Assembly (NCBI GenBank): GCA_050246915.1
Contig: JBFWVD010000002.1
Span: forward strand, 62,001 to 126,000
DNA from: JBFWVD01 sp050246915
Lineage (GTDB): Bacteria; Actinomycetota; Acidimicrobiia; Acidimicrobiales; Ilumatobacteraceae
Length of the DNA: 64,000 bases
Direction of reading: 5' to 3'
The notes beneath the pieces were generated by a model, which ran no database searches, was not told the DNA's origin, and saw only the letters and a program-made list of their open reading frames with translations. The translations under genes and the position numbers were made by a program. Of this stretch, positions 47,772-59,500 are shown in pieces (the first letter of the stretch is position 1; every line of letters starts with the position of its first letter).

Positions 47772-50700
47772 TCAGAGCGAGCGGTCGAGCTCGCGGAGGT
47801 GGTCGCTGACGATGCGGCCGACCCGCTCGGCGTTCTCGCCGGTGACCACGCCTTCTTGGCCCGAATGTCGGGCTTGCACGATCTCGGTCACCGCATTGCC
47901 GCGTGCCCGGCGCGTCCAGCGGCGAGCAGCCCGGCTCGGGCGCGACGTGATGAGGACGAGCTTGGGGCGGATGCGACGCGGCGGTGAATAGTCGGCGATC
48001 GCCGCCCAGGCCGCATGCATGAGCGTGCGGTACAAGCTGTCGTGGTTCGCCACTTCCTCGCTCATGGTGGCGCGCGGTCGCCGGCGCAGGACCCGAACGT
48101 TCCACAGCCGCCTGAGACGATCGGAGAACGTCATCGGGAAAGCGACATCGATCATCATGATCGCATGGGGCACCTGGCCGCGCCGTTCCAGCCGTTTGGC
48201 CAACTCGACGCCGAGGATGCCACCGAGCGAGTAGCCGACGAACACGAACGGTCTCGCTCCGACCGCTTGGGAAACGAGCACTTCCATGCGGTCGGCGATG
48301 ACGATGAGATCTCTGTCCGGTTCGACGCTGCCGTCCCAGCCTCGCAGCGGGATGACCACCGAGGCCCTCGTCGGCTCGATCTGCTCGCGCATGCGGTCGT
48401 AGACGAACGGATCGCCATCGGCCGGTGGGAGGAACACCACCATGGGGTCTGCCCCGGCCATCGTGCGCAATCCGTCGGTCGTCGATCCCTGCTTCGACAG
48501 CCAGCGATCGAGCGCAGCTGGGGTCGGATGTTCATGCATCGCCGACAACGGCACCTGTATGCCGAGCGCGCTCGACAGATCTGCGGCAGCGCGGATGATC
48601 TGCAACGAACTCCCGCCGCGATCGAAGAAGCTGTCATCGACACCAGAGGCGTCGTCGCCCAAGTGTCGACGCCAGATCGACAGCACCACCTCGAGTCGGG
48701 TTCCCTGTGAGGCGATGCGCGCCGGTGTGGTCGGCACGCTGGCCATGAGCGATGCGCGATCGACCTTGCCATTGGAGTTGATGGGCAGTTCGGCCAACAC
48801 GGCGATCGACGAGGGCACCATGTACGCAGGCAGCGAGTCGTGCAGCCGGTCGACGAGCTGCTCGACGCTGAACGAGGCCGGGTCGCTGACCGAGATCCAC
48901 GCCACCAGGCGGGACTCGTTGGAGCCGTCGGCCGATCCGGCACGCACGTCGACGACCGCGTCGCGCGCCGGTGCCAGTTCCACCAGGCGGCGCTCGACCT
49001 CGTCCAACTCGATGCGATGACCGCGCAACTTCACTTGACGATCGGCTCGGCCGACGAACTCGATCTCGCCGTCGTGACGGCGGCGCACCAGATCACCGGT
49101 GCGATACAGGCGTTCGCCAGTGGTGTGGTGGAGGACGAACTTCGACGCCGTGGCGTCGGGATCGCCGAGGTAGCCCAGCGCCAGACCGGCGCCGCCGAGC
49201 CACAACTCGCCGACCGCCATCGGAGGTACGAGCCGGCCGTGACGATCCATCACATAGGCATTGGTGCCGTTGATAGCGCAGCCGATCGATGGCGGGGGAA
49301 CGTTGGGTCCGACCGCGGCGATCTCCGACACGGTGGCGAACGTCGTGCACTCGGTCGGGCCGTAGACATTGATGAGGTGTTTCGGTGCTGCCTCGCCCAG
49401 GACCCGCTCGATGGCTGCCTCGTCGCATGCCTCGCCGCCGAACAACACCGTGTCGATGCCGGCGAACACCGATGGTCGCACCGCGGCGATGGTGTTGAAC
49501 AGCGCCGTGGTGATGAGCAGATGGGTGATCCCCCGTGAACGGGCGAAGTGCTCGAGTTGCTCCGGGTCGAGCAGCTGTTCGCGCCGCACGATCTCGAGCC
49601 GCGCACCGTTGAGCAATGCCCCCCACATCTCGAAGGTGCTGGCGTCGAAGGCGGGGTTGTTGGCAAACGCCACTACGTCGCCAGGCCCGATGTGGGTGTA
49701 GTTGCAGTTGACGACGAGTCGTACCACGCCGCGGCTGGGCACCACGACGCCCTTGGGGTGACCGGTGGAACCCGAGGTGAACATCACGTAGGCCGCTCGG
49801 TCGCCACCGTGTCCGATGGGGTGGGGTGGCTCCAGTGGAGCAATGCCCACGACCTGAATGGCCGCGCCGATGAGCGGATCGATGTCTCCGCCGGTCTGGA
49901 TCGTGACCGATACCGTTGCCCGGTCGAGCAACTCCTGTTGACGCTTGGCCGGGAAGGACACGTCGACTGGGAGGTACATCGCGCCGGCCCGGATCACTGC
50001 CAGCGTGGCGACGACATACTCGAGTGACCGCGGGATAATCACGCCCACGACGTGACCGGGCCCGACTCCTCGACGGGCGAGCTCAGTGCTGACCACGCTC
50101 ACCGCCAGGTCGAGCGCGTCGTAGGTGATCGATCGCTCACCGTCGACGATGGCCAACGCGTCACGATGGCATGCCACCGACTCGCGGAGCAGCTCGTCGA
50201 GGGTCGAATCGCTCGGATACGGGCGATTCTGGGCGTCGACCGCCTCACGCAGCCAGCGCTCCATCGCCGGTTCGACCAACGGCAACGAACGAATGCGCGT
50301 CGACGGGTCCGCAGCGGCCGCGCCGAGCATGGCCAACAACAGCGCGCTCATCCGCTCGAGGGTCTCGGCCGCGACACCGGGATGCTCCAGCCGCAGCGAC
50401 AAGCGGTCACCGTCCACCCGTGCCCAGACCACCAGCTCTGCCTTGGCGGATCGAGCACGGCCGGCGAGGTTGACACGCTCCGCGTGCACCGACCCCCAGT
50501 CGAGGGAGCGCTGTCGTTGCGGTTCGACGTTGACGAGGACCTGTCCGACTCGCGCCCGTCGATCGCGAGCGACCATGGCCGACTCGAACGGGATCTGTGA
50601 GTGATCGATGGCGGCTGCCAGCTGACGGCGCGTGACATCGAAGGCGCTGGCAACCGTGGCGGCCGGGTCGAGAGCGATCATCACCGGGACGGTGTTCACC

Positions 50701-53700
50701 AAGCTGCCCACGATGTCGGCGCAGCCGGGAACGTTTCGCTCGGTGGCAGGCACGCACAGCACGATTCGATCGGACGATGTCACGGCGCTGAGCCAGAGCG
50801 AGGTGATCGTCAGCGCGATGGCGAGATCGGTCGATCCGCCGGCGCGGCCGAGCGCGATGAGGGGCCCGGCGATGTCACCTGGGATCTGCACCTCGTGATG
50901 GCCGACGGTGCGCGACACCTCGAGGGTCGGCCAGTTGGGCAGTTCGACAGCCGGGAGGTCTTCGGGGATCGTCTCGTGCCACCAGCGGAGGTGGTCGGCC
51001 CAACGCTCGGTGCGCTCCTGACCGCGCTGCCACACGGCGAGATCGGTCATCGACAGCAGGCTCGTGGCGTCGCTGTCGAGAACACCGAGCTCGTCGCCGT
51101 CACCTGCATCGGTCAGCCCACTTGCTGTTCGATAGGCGCGGGCGAGATCGTGCTGGATGACCGCGAGCGCGTGCTCATCGACTGCGATGTGGTGCACGAC
51201 GATCACCAGCAGGTGCTCTTTGCGGCTCACGCAACCCAGCACCGCTCGCACCGGTGGCACGTCGAGACGCAGCGGTGTGTTGCAGACCGTGGCCATCCAC
51301 GTGTCGACGTCCTCGACGTCGTGGGCCTCGAGCATCGGTCCGGTCTCGAGCACGAACTGGCCCGGCTCGCCACGATGGTCGAGGGCGTATGCAGTGCGCA
51401 GCGATTCATGCCGATGCACGACGTGATCCCAAGCAACCGCCAATGCCTCGACATCGAGCGGACCGAGCAGACGCCGCGCGATCACGGTGCTGTAAGCGGG
51501 GGCGTCGCCATCACGTTGACCGGCGACGAAGAACCGCTCCTGCGAACGCGTGAGCGGAGCAGAGGTCAGATGCAACCGACGTGGTGCGTCGATGGATGTC
51601 GCCGCGGGAGCCGATGTGGCACCAGCGTCCTCGACCACCAAGGACTGTGCGGGCATCGCCTCATCGATGAGGACCGCGAGGGAGCGCATGTCCGGAGCAT
51701 CGGTGAACTCGGCGAACGTGATGTCGACCCCGAAGCGTTGCTGGATGCGGTTCACCAGACGAAGGGCAAGGAGCGAGTGGCCGCCGACGGCGAAGAAGCG
51801 ATCCTCGGCTCGCACCGCACGCCCGACAAGATCGCCGGCCATGGCGATCACCGCTTGCACGATGGAATCCAGCCGCGTGGACATGACCGAAGGAGCTGTG
51901 GCCGCGTCGTCGGAGTGTTGCGCTGGTGTGTTGCCGTTGATGTGGCGCGCGGTCAGGGCGGGTCGGTCGACCTTGCCACTGGTGTTGAGTGGGAGTTCGG
52001 ACAGCTGCTCGATCGCATCGGGCACCATCACGACCGGTAGCGCAGCGGCCAACTGTCGGCGGATCTCCTCGGCGCTCGCGTCCCCGGCGTAGAACGCAAC
52101 GAGCGTCGGCTCGGCCGTCGATCGGTCGACGATCACAGCGCCGTGGTGCACACCGGGTAGGGCGTTCAGCACCGATTCCACTTCGCGCGGTTCGATGCGA
52201 TGACCACGGATCTTGACCTGATCGTCGAGCCGGCCCAGGTAGACCAACGATCCGTCGTCGCGGCGACGGACCTTGTCGCCAGTGCGATACCAGCGTCGAC
52301 CGCCTGCATCGATGATGAATCGAGAGCGGGTCAACTCGTCGCGATCGTGGTAGCCCGACGCCAGCTGCGGACCTCCGAGCCACAGCTCACCGACGGTTCC
52401 CTCGGGGCCACCGTCGCTGTCCTCCGCAGCGATGCGCACGTCGACGCTCGGCAGCGGTGTCCCGATGGGCACATCACCGTGGGCGATGCTGTCGGCATCG
52501 AGCTCTGCGGTGAGCGCCCAGATCGTTGCTTCGGTCGGGCCGTAGGAGTTCACCAGCCGCGCGCGGCGACCAGGACCGGTGAGCCATGCCCGTACGGCGT
52601 CGGCGCGGGCTTCTTCGCCGCCGATGATCACCAAGCGCACACAGTTCGGGAGTTCGAGGCCCGCCTCGGTCGCTCCTCGACACAACTCGTGCCACAGCGA
52701 GGTGGGGAGATCGAGCACCGACACACCGCGTCGTTCGATGGCGGCGAACATCGCGGCTGCGCTGGTGAGGTGTTCGCCAACGGTGGGAACAACAGTCCCG
52801 CCGGTGACGAGCACGGGGAAGATCTCCTCGAGCGACACGTCGAAGCTGGGGGAGTGCACTGCCAGCACGCGATCGCGGCTGTCGAGGTCGTAGCGATGCG
52901 GTATCGCATCGACGAACGCGGCCAGTGCGCCATGGCTGACCATGACCCCCTTGGGTCGACCGGTCGATCCCGACGTGTAGATGACGTAGGCCTCGTCGTC
53001 GGTAGCGGGCGATTCGTGCGGTTGCAGGGCCTGCGGAGCATGGTCTCGGGCGGCAGCGATGTCGAGTGAACGACGGGCTCCGATCGTTCCCGGGCCATCG
53101 TGCAACACGACGACGCCGCCGGAGTCCTCGGCGATCATCTCGGCGCGTGCCGGGGGCATCGTCGGGTCCACGGGTACGAATGATGCGCCGATGGAGAGGC
53201 AGGCGATCTCGCCGGTGATGACGTTGGTCCGATCAGCGAGGTGCAACAGCACCCGATCGCCACGACGGACACCGGCGTCGGACAACATGGCGGCGATCCG
53301 ATCGGCGTCGTCGACGAGATCTCGGTAGCACATCCGTCGGTCGGGAGTGTCAACTGCAATTGCGGTCGGTTCGGCGGCGGCGGACCGCCGGATCCGGTCG
53401 GTCACGGACCTGTGTGAAGCGATCGGTCGCTGTGGGCCGCTGATGCGCGGGAGCAGATCGGCCAGGGGGCGATTGGGATCCGACAGCACGGTGGTCGCGA
53501 GGTTCGTGAACGCTCGCAGCAACGTGGAGGTGCCGGCGGGGCCAGCAACGTGTCGTCGGTGCAGCAGTCGCACGCCGAGGTCGTCACCGCGCAGCGAGAG
53601 GTACACAGCAAGGTCGAACGACGCGGAGCTGACCGGTGACGTGACGGTGGACTCGGCAGTCACACCGTCGAGTCCCAACGGGGAGCGCAACTCGCCGATC

Positions 53701-54824
53701 CATTGGTAGAGCACCGATGAGGCGGCAACGGAACGTGACGGTCGCAGTCCCAACTCGTCGACGATGGTCTCGAACGGGACGTCGCGATGGGAGAAAGCAT
53801 CGAGGACCACAGCCCGAGCAGCAATGGCGAGATCGGCAAGGGTCTGGTGTCCCGCCAAACGGCCGCGCAATGGCAAGGTGTTGATTGCCGGCCCGACCAT
53901 GCGCTCGGAAGCGTCATCGCGCTCGGTGGATGGCGTGACGACGAGCAGATCGTCGGCATCGGCAAAGTGCCACATGAAGGCCTGCACCAATGCGAGACCG
54001 ACCATGAACGTGCTGGTGCGCGTCGTTCGACACAGTTCGCGTACTGCAGGTCCGAGGCCTGGTGCCACGCTCGATGCCGCCATCGTCGCCGATGCCGATC
54101 TGGCGTTGCCCGATGGCGCCGAGGCCAGCCATCGAACCGGCGGCGGCGCGGGGAGCAACACCGAACGCCAATGATCGAGCTGGCGTTCGATGATGCCGTC
54201 CTGCTTGCGTTTCGCCCGCTCGACGGTCCACTGCGCATACGACGCCGGCTCGGGGCCCAGATCGGCAACCTGGCCCGACAGCCGTGCTCGGTAGGCAGCG
54301 CGAACTTCGGCGAACAGCACGGGCATCGAGCCGCCGTCAGCGAGGAGGTGGTGCAGCACCAGCGCCACGACGTGATCGTCGTGATCGATGGCGAACACGC
54401 CGAGTCGGATCAGCGGGCCTTTCTCGAGATCCCAAGTTCTCCCCATGAGCGCGGCGACCGCCGCGTTGATGGCCTCCGGGCTGCTGTCACCGAGGCGGCT
54501 CCGTTCGACCCAGATGTCGATCTCGTCGTTCACCTTGACCGCTGGAACCCCGTCGACGGTCGGGAAGGTCATGCGCAACGCGTCGTGGCGGCGGAACGAG
54601 TCGTGGACGGCAGCGATCAGTGCGTCGGGATCGAGTGGGCCGCTCAGGCGAAGGACGCGATGCACCAACGGTGCCGGCCCCGATCCTCGTACCTGTGCGT
54701 CGATCCACAGACGCAACTGCGTGTCGGACATCTCTCCGATGCGCCCTGTGGCGTCCCACTCGACGCGCGTCGCTCCAGCGGCAACCGGAGGCAGGGAGGT
54801 CTCTTGCATCGTTGATGGCTGCAT
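47772..54824 (-). CDS. Nonribosomal peptide synthetase C-A-PCP-C-A-PCP-TE
   Basis: A 2350-residue dimodular synthetase. C1 (about 30-460) keeps the catalytic HHLLADG at 158-164. A1 (about 475-980) has YTSGSTGRPKG near 616 and SYGPTEAT, and the carrier serine is in VGGHSLLAL near 1015. C2 (about 1080-1500) has HHIAVDE near 1210, with HHxxxD intact and the final Gly replaced by Glu. A2 (about 1535-2030) has FTSGSTGHPKG near 1680 and VYGPTECTTF. PCP2 has RGGSSLQII near 2071, and the thioesterase (about 2120-2350) has the nucleophile in VGYSLGG near 2199. Substrate pockets read by eye: A1 D-V-E-S-I-G-S-I-W, A2 D-A-F-A-L-G-V-T-F. Starts at ATG 54824 within the ABC stop (TGATG). Confidence 0.96.
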   Translation of the reverse strand: MQPSTMQETSLPPVAAGATRVEWDATGRIGEMSDTQLRLWIDAQVRGSGPAPLVHRVLRLSGPLDPDALIAAVHDSFRRHDALRMTFPTVDGVPAVKVNDEIDIWVERSRLGDSSPEAINAAVAALMGRTWDLEKGPLIRLGVFAIDHDDHVVALVLHHLLADGGSMPVLFAEVRAAYRARLSGQVADLGPEPASYAQWTVERAKRKQDGIIERQLDHWRSVLLPAPPPVRWLASAPSGNARSASATMAASSVAPGLGPAVRELCRTTRTSTFMVGLALVQAFMWHFADADDLLVVTPSTERDDASERMVGPAINTLPLRGRLAGHQTLADLAIAARAVVLDAFSHRDVPFETIVDELGLRPSRSVAASSVLYQWIGELRSPLGLDGVTAESTVTSPVSSASFDLAVYLSLRGDDLGVRLLHRRHVAGPAGTSTLLRAFTNLATTVLSDPNRPLADLLPRISGPQRPIASHRSVTDRIRRSAAAEPTAIAVDTPDRRMCYRDLVDDADRIAAMLSDAGVRRGDRVLLHLADRTNVITGEIACLSIGASFVPVDPTMPPARAEMIAEDSGGVVVLHDGPGTIGARRSLDIAAARDHAPQALQPHESPATDDEAYVIYTSGSTGRPKGVMVSHGALAAFVDAIPHRYDLDSRDRVLAVHSPSFDVSLEEIFPVLVTGGTVVPTVGEHLTSAAAMFAAIERRGVSVLDLPTSLWHELCRGATEAGLELPNCVRLVIIGGEEARADAVRAWLTGPGRRARLVNSYGPTEATIWALTAELDADSIAHGDVPIGTPLPSVDVRIAAEDSDGGPEGTVGELWLGGPQLASGYHDRDELTRSRFIIDAGGRRWYRTGDKVRRRDDGSLVYLGRLDDQVKIRGHRIEPREVESVLNALPGVHHGAVIVDRSTAEPTLVAFYAGDASAEEIRRQLAAALPVVMVPDAIEQLSELPLNTSGKVDRPALTARHINGNTPAQHSDDAATAPSVMSTRLDSIVQAVIAMAGDLVGRAVRAEDRFFAVGGHSLLALRLVNRIQQRFGVDITFAEFTDAPDMRSLAVLIDEAMPAQSLVVEDAGATSAPAATSIDAPRRLHLTSAPLTRSQERFFVAGQRDGDAPAYSTVIARRLLGPLDVEALAVAWDHVVHRHESLRTAYALDHRGEPGQFVLETGPMLEAHDVEDVDTWMATVCNTPLRLDVPPVRAVLGCVSRKEHLLVIVVHHIAVDEHALAVIQHDLARAYRTASGLTDAGDGDELGVLDSDATSLLSMTDLAVWQRGQERTERWADHLRWWHETIPEDLPAVELPNWPTLEVSRTVGHHEVQIPGDIAGPLIALGRAGGSTDLAIALTITSLWLSAVTSSDRIVLCVPATERNVPGCADIVGSLVNTVPVMIALDPAATVASAFDVTRRQLAAAIDHSQIPFESAMVARDRRARVGQVLVNVEPQRQRSLDWGSVHAERVNLAGRARSAKAELVVWARVDGDRLSLRLEHPGVAAETLERMSALLLAMLGAAAADPSTRIRSLPLVEPAMERWLREAVDAQNRPYPSDSTLDELLRESVACHRDALAIVDGERSITYDALDLAVSVVSTELARRGVGPGHVVGVIIPRSLEYVVATLAVIRAGAMYLPVDVSFPAKRQQELLDRATVSVTIQTGGDIDPLIGAAIQVVGIAPLEPPHPIGHGGDRAAYVMFTSGSTGHPKGVVVPSRGVVRLVVNCNYTHIGPGDVVAFANNPAFDASTFEMWGALLNGARLEIVRREQLLDPEQLEHFARSRGITHLLITTALFNTIAAVRPSVFAGIDTVLFGGEACDEAAIERVLGEAAPKHLINVYGPTECTTFATVSEIAAVGPNVPPPSIGCAINGTNAYVMDRHGRLVPPMAVGELWLGGAGLALGYLGDPDATASKFVLHHTTGERLYRTGDLVRRRHDGEIEFVGRADRQVKLRGHRIELDEVERRLVELAPARDAVVDVRAGSADGSNESRLVAWISVSDPASFSVEQLVDRLHDSLPAYMVPSSIAVLAELPINSNGKVDRASLMASVPTTPARIASQGTRLEVVLSIWRRHLGDDASGVDDSFFDRGGSSLQIIRAAADLSSALGIQVPLSAMHEHPTPAALDRWLSKQGSTTDGLRTMAGADPMVVFLPPADGDPFVYDRMREQIEPTRASVVIPLRGWDGSVEPDRDLIVIADRMEVLVSQAVGARPFVFVGYSLGGILGVELAKRLERRGQVPHAIMMIDVAFPMTFSDRLRRLWNVRVLRRRPRATMSEEVANHDSLYRTLMHAAWAAIADYSPPRRIRPKLVLITSRPSRAARRWTRRARGNAVTEIVQARHSGQEGVVTGENAERVGRIVSDHLRELDRSL

Positions 54825-56545
54825 CAGCGACCGCCTGCGTCGACCCGTGTCACCGGGGGAATCGAGGGGAGCGTCGGGGGATCATCGGTCTCGATGGGCT
54901 CGACGGTCTCGACGGTCTCGACGCCCAGGGTGACGACGTGATCGACGTGCGCGACGAGTTCCGGTCGGTGCGACACGATGAGCAATCCGGGCCGACCCGG
55001 GAGGTTGCGCAACGACTCGACCAACTCGTCGACCGCCGCTTGATCGAGATGATTGCCCGGTTCGTCGAGGATGAGGAAGGTCGGGCGACCGAGCAGAGCG
55101 CGCGCCAGCGCCAGCCGCTGACGTTGGCCACCGGAGAGTCGATAGCCATCGTCCCCGACGATGGTGTCGAGCCCGTTGGGGAGCGCGTCGACGACGGCTG
55201 TTGCTCGTGCGCGCTCGAGGGCCTCGGCAATGTCGCTGTCGGACACCGCGCTCATCCCGTAGCAGAGGTTGTCGCGCAGCGATGACGGCAGGAACTGTGG
55301 GTGCTGCCCGACGTAGCCGATGTTGCGACGCAAGGTGCCCAGATGGAGCTCTTCGTAGCTGATGCCGTCAGCGGTCACGACACCGCTGCTGGGATGGGTG
55401 AACCCGAGCAGCAGTGAGACCACCGTCGACTTGCCGGCACCGTTCGGGCCGAGCAGGGCAGTCACCGTGCCGCGTGTGATGGCGAGGTCCACGTCGGTGA
55501 GCACCTGGTGAGCGCCGTAGGCGAACCCCACGCCGTTCAGCTGCAGCGACGACTCAGGCACGACGTGGCGAGTGCCGGTGTAGCGATCTTCGCCCGGTCG
55601 ATCGAGGAGTTCCACCACGCGGCCGAGGGACTGTCGTCCCTCGACGAGCGCCGGGTAGCTGGAGGTCAGCGACGACAGCGGATTGCGGATCAGCGCGACG
55701 CCTGCGTAGAACGACACGAGATCACCGGGGGTCATGGTCCCTTCGATGACCTCATGACCACCGACGAGCAACACCACAGCGCTGCCGAGGGCCACGAGCA
55801 CGATCTGACTGGCGGTGTAGGCCGTGGTGCGCACCAGCCGAGCCCCGCTGGCGTTGCGCAGCGCGGCGATGCGATCGGCGAGTCGTGCCCGTTCGACGTG
55901 GGCGGCGTCCACCGAACGGGTCAGCTCCTGCACCTTGAGCATCGTCAGCGTGTCGGCGCTGAATCGCTCGTAGGTGCCGTGGGCCTGCGACATCGACGCG
56001 CCCATGGACGAGCGGGTGAAGCGGGTGAGGACAGCCATGAGTGGACCGAGCGAGACGATGACCAAGCCGAGTTCCCAACTCTGTGCGATGAGCACCGCAC
56101 CGATCCCCACCACGAGGATGCACCCAGGGAGGAGGATCGTCGATGCGACGCTGGCCATCGTGTCGACCTTGCCGGTCTCGCTGACCAAGCGATCGTGGAG
56201 CACCGCGTCATCGATCTCGCGCACTTGGGGCAGGCCCAGTCGGTAGATCTTGTCGACGAGTTCGAGGCGGAGCTTCTCCGTGGCCGCTTTGGTGGCACGG
56301 AACACGACCAACTGCGACAGCACCATCAAGACCGCGTTCGCCGCGGTCAACACCACCATCAGCACGGTGAGTGTGAACAGCTTCTTGGTCGATCCGCCGT
56401 TCGACACCTCGTCGATGGCTCTGCCGACGAGCAGTGGCACGGGGAGAAGGGACAACGACTGGGCGACCGCCAAGCTGATGCCCAGTGCGAGCCAGCGTCG
56501 TTGCCCGCGGAAGCACGCTCGATACACCTGCCACGGACGACTCAC
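54824..56545 (-). CDS. ABC exporter embedded in the NRPS operon
   Basis: A 573-residue half-transporter of the ABC-B exporter type with its own membrane domain. Six membrane spans lie in residues 15-310 (SLLPVPLLVGRAIDEV, LVIVSLGPLMAVLTRF). The ATPase follows with Walker A LLGPNGAGKST near 360, signature YRLSGGQRQRLALARALL near 470, and Walker B FLILDEPGNHLD, where the usual catalytic Glu is kept in DEP. A C-terminal ETVETVEPIETDD acidic stretch is extra. It sits between two NRPS genes with a 4-nt overlap on one side and 1 nt on the other, so it most likely exports the peptide. Confidence 0.94.
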   Translation of the reverse strand: MSRPWQVYRACFRGQRRWLALGISLAVAQSLSLLPVPLLVGRAIDEVSNGGSTKKLFTLTVLMVVLTAANAVLMVLSQLVVFRATKAATEKLRLELVDKIYRLGLPQVREIDDAVLHDRLVSETGKVDTMASVASTILLPGCILVVGIGAVLIAQSWELGLVIVSLGPLMAVLTRFTRSSMGASMSQAHGTYERFSADTLTMLKVQELTRSVDAAHVERARLADRIAALRNASGARLVRTTAYTASQIVLVALGSAVVLLVGGHEVIEGTMTPGDLVSFYAGVALIRNPLSSLTSSYPALVEGRQSLGRVVELLDRPGEDRYTGTRHVVPESSLQLNGVGFAYGAHQVLTDVDLAITRGTVTALLGPNGAGKSTVVSLLLGFTHPSSGVVTADGISYEELHLGTLRRNIGYVGQHPQFLPSSLRDNLCYGMSAVSDSDIAEALERARATAVVDALPNGLDTIVGDDGYRLSGGQRQRLALARALLGRPTFLILDEPGNHLDQAAVDELVESLRNLPGRPGLLIVSHRPELVAHVDHVVTLGVETVETVEPIETDDPPTLPSIPPVTRVDAGGR

Positions 56546-59500
56546 GAATGCACCGCCGAGGCTGATGCCAAAGACCGTACCAATGGGAGTTCAGCGGCGA
56601 TCACGACCGGGAGATTCGCTCCGACGAGATCGGTGATGCGTTGCTCCAACGCTGCAGGGTCGACGCTATCGTGATGGGGTACGACGATGGCGGTGAGGCG
56701 TCCAGCGATCTCTCGCACTTCCACCTGTTCGACCTCCGTCAAGGCGCTGATGCGACCACGCAGTTCTGCGATGTCGACGAGTTCATCGTTGAGCACGGCC
56801 ATGCCGTCGACGGGACCGAGCAGACGAGCGTGACCGTCGGCCACCACCGCCAGCATCGCCGTGGGGAGGTCATCGTCGACGACGAGCTCGCCGAGACCGG
56901 TGGTGTGCAGCGTTTCGTCGTTGTCGAGTACACCCACGATCTTCACAGCGTCACCGCTGAGCGCGGCGTAGCCCATCCGACGTCGAGCGGTGAGCATTGA
57001 CGGCTCGTGTGGGCGCGCCGAGTGCACGTCGCGGAGATCGCGGTCGACATCGGCCAATGCGGCCAACGTGATCGCTTCGAACTCGTCGAGTGCGCAACGC
57101 GCCTCGTGCGTCGCCAGCGCGTCGGACTCCCACGACAAGGTGATCAACGCGGTGGCCGCGGTCGACACGTGCATGGCGATGTCGAAGGCGGTACCGGCGG
57201 CACCGAAGGTGAGGTAGCGGGTCTCTACACCCTCGAGACGCGGCGTCGTCTGATGGTGTTGCCGATAGTTGAACTCGGTCTGGGCCAGGGCCGGCACGCC
57301 CGGGCGTCGCTCCTGTTTGACGCGATCGACGATGGCCTCGAACGGAACCGATCGATGCCGTGAGGCAACGTCGGCCACCGCGGCGGCGCGAAGCGCCACA
57401 GCTCGCAGCGAGCGCTCCTCGGGGATGCGGATGCGAAGCGGGAGGAGGTTGACGAAGTAGCCGATGACCTGCTTGTCGCCATCGGTGGTCCGTGCGTTGG
57501 CGGGCATACCGATGACGACATCGTCTTGGCCGGTGAGACGCTCGAGGCACAGCGCATACAGCGAGAGCAGGATCTGATTGCGGGTGACACCGATCTCGTC
57601 GGCTGCAGCTCGCAGTTGCGCCTTGAAGCTCTCGGGGAAGCGGAGTTTCAATCGCTTCTGCTCGTATCGACGTTCGCCCGCTTGCCGCGAGCGGTTGGGC
57701 AGTTGGAGCGTCGGCGCGTCGCGTAGCTGTTCTTCCCACCACGCCAGAGCGTCGTCGAGCTGGCCCGATTCGAGGGCAGCGCGGTTCTCGGCGGCCCACT
57801 CGTGGTACTGACGAGGAGGCCGTGGCAGTTGCACCGGGCGGCCTGACACCGCAGCGGCGTAGGCATCGCTGACCGCCTCCCACATCGGCGGCATGGAGAA
57901 GCCATCGGTGCAGAAGTGATGGATCTTCACGAACAACAACTGATGGCCGTTTCGCAGCTCGTACAGCCGGACTTGGAACACCGGCCCGTGTTCCAGAGAC
58001 ATGGACTGCTCGTCGCGGAACTCGTCACCGAGCTGCTCCGCCCAGATCAATGGATCGTCGTCGGCGCCGATCGGGTGATCGACCACCTCGAGTTGGAACG
58101 GCGTCGACTCTGCATACACGACGACAGGTTCATCACCGACGAGCCGCACGCGTGCCCGCAGAATGTCATGGGCCTCGATCACGGCGCCGAAGGCGCGCTC
58201 GAGAGCGCGCTCGTCGACCGAGCCGGTGATGAGGACGCGTTGCATGGCGTAGTAGTTCGAGCCGGCGCCCAAACTGTCGAGCAACCACATCTGACGTTGC
58301 TGCGGTGACAGCGGATGACTCTCGCCGACGGGCTCCGAGTCGACCGACACCACTGGGCGCTGTGGGCGCGCGGCGACGCGGATGGGTGCTTCCTCGCTCG
58401 GTGTCTGTTGGATCGCGACGGATTCGACAGCGTCGAAGCCGTTGACGGTCCGGGTGAAGTCGCGCAGCGTCGGATGCTCGAGGAGATGGTGGAGGACGCC
58501 GGCGAAGTCGATGCCACCGCCCATGCGGCTCTTGACTCGCAGCGCGGCGAGGGAGGAACCGCCGAGATCCCAGAAGTCGGCCGTCGGTGTGTCGACCTCG
58601 CGGCCGAGCACGTCGGTCCAGATGGCAGCCATCTGCTGCTCGGCGGTGCTCAACCCGCTGCTGTTGCCGTCGCTGCGATCGGCAACGAGATCCCGCAATC
58701 GTTGGCGATCGACCTTGCCGTTGGCCGTGAGTGGAAGCGCGTCGATGACGATGATCCGGCCCGGTAGCGCGGCAGCCGGAAGCGTGCGCGCCGCAAAGCG
58801 TCGCAGCTCCCCCGTATCGATCGTGCAACCCGGCGTCGGCACCACGAATCCGCCGAGCGCGGTCGATCCGTTGTGATCGAACGGCAGCACCATCGCGCTT
58901 GCCACAGCGTCGTGTCGTTCGAGCGTGCGCGCCACCTCGCCGGGCTCCACGCGAACCCCGGCGATCTTGACCTGATCGTCACTGCGGCCGATGAGGACGA
59001 GATCGCCGTGGGCGTCGAGCCGACCGGTGTCACCGGTGCGATAGGTGACGAGATCGGGACGCTCGGGGTCGGGGCGAAAGCCACTGTCGGCTGGTGCGTC
59101 GAGATAGCCCAGCGTTCCGAACCAGGTGCGGATCCACACGTCGCCGGCGACGCCGACGGGACATGGTGCACCGTCGTTGTCGAGCACCTCGACCACTGAT
59201 CCGGCGATGGCAGTCCCCACAGGTATCGGATCGGTCGCGTTCGAGGCGTCGAGCTCGTGCCAGCAACGCGCCAGGGTCGTCTCGGTCGGCCCGTAGAGGT
59301 TCACGATCCGACTCGAGTGCGCCCGCTCCCGCCACGCAGCGACCAGTCCCGCGGTGAGCGGTTCGCCGGCAGTGAAGGTGATGCGCAGATCGGGCAGCGT
59401 GCCGGGCGTGCCGTCGGTGAGCCACAAGCGCAGCTGGGACGGTGTGGCGTGCACGATGGTGGCCCCGACGGCCCGTATCCAATCGAGCTGGTCTGATGGG

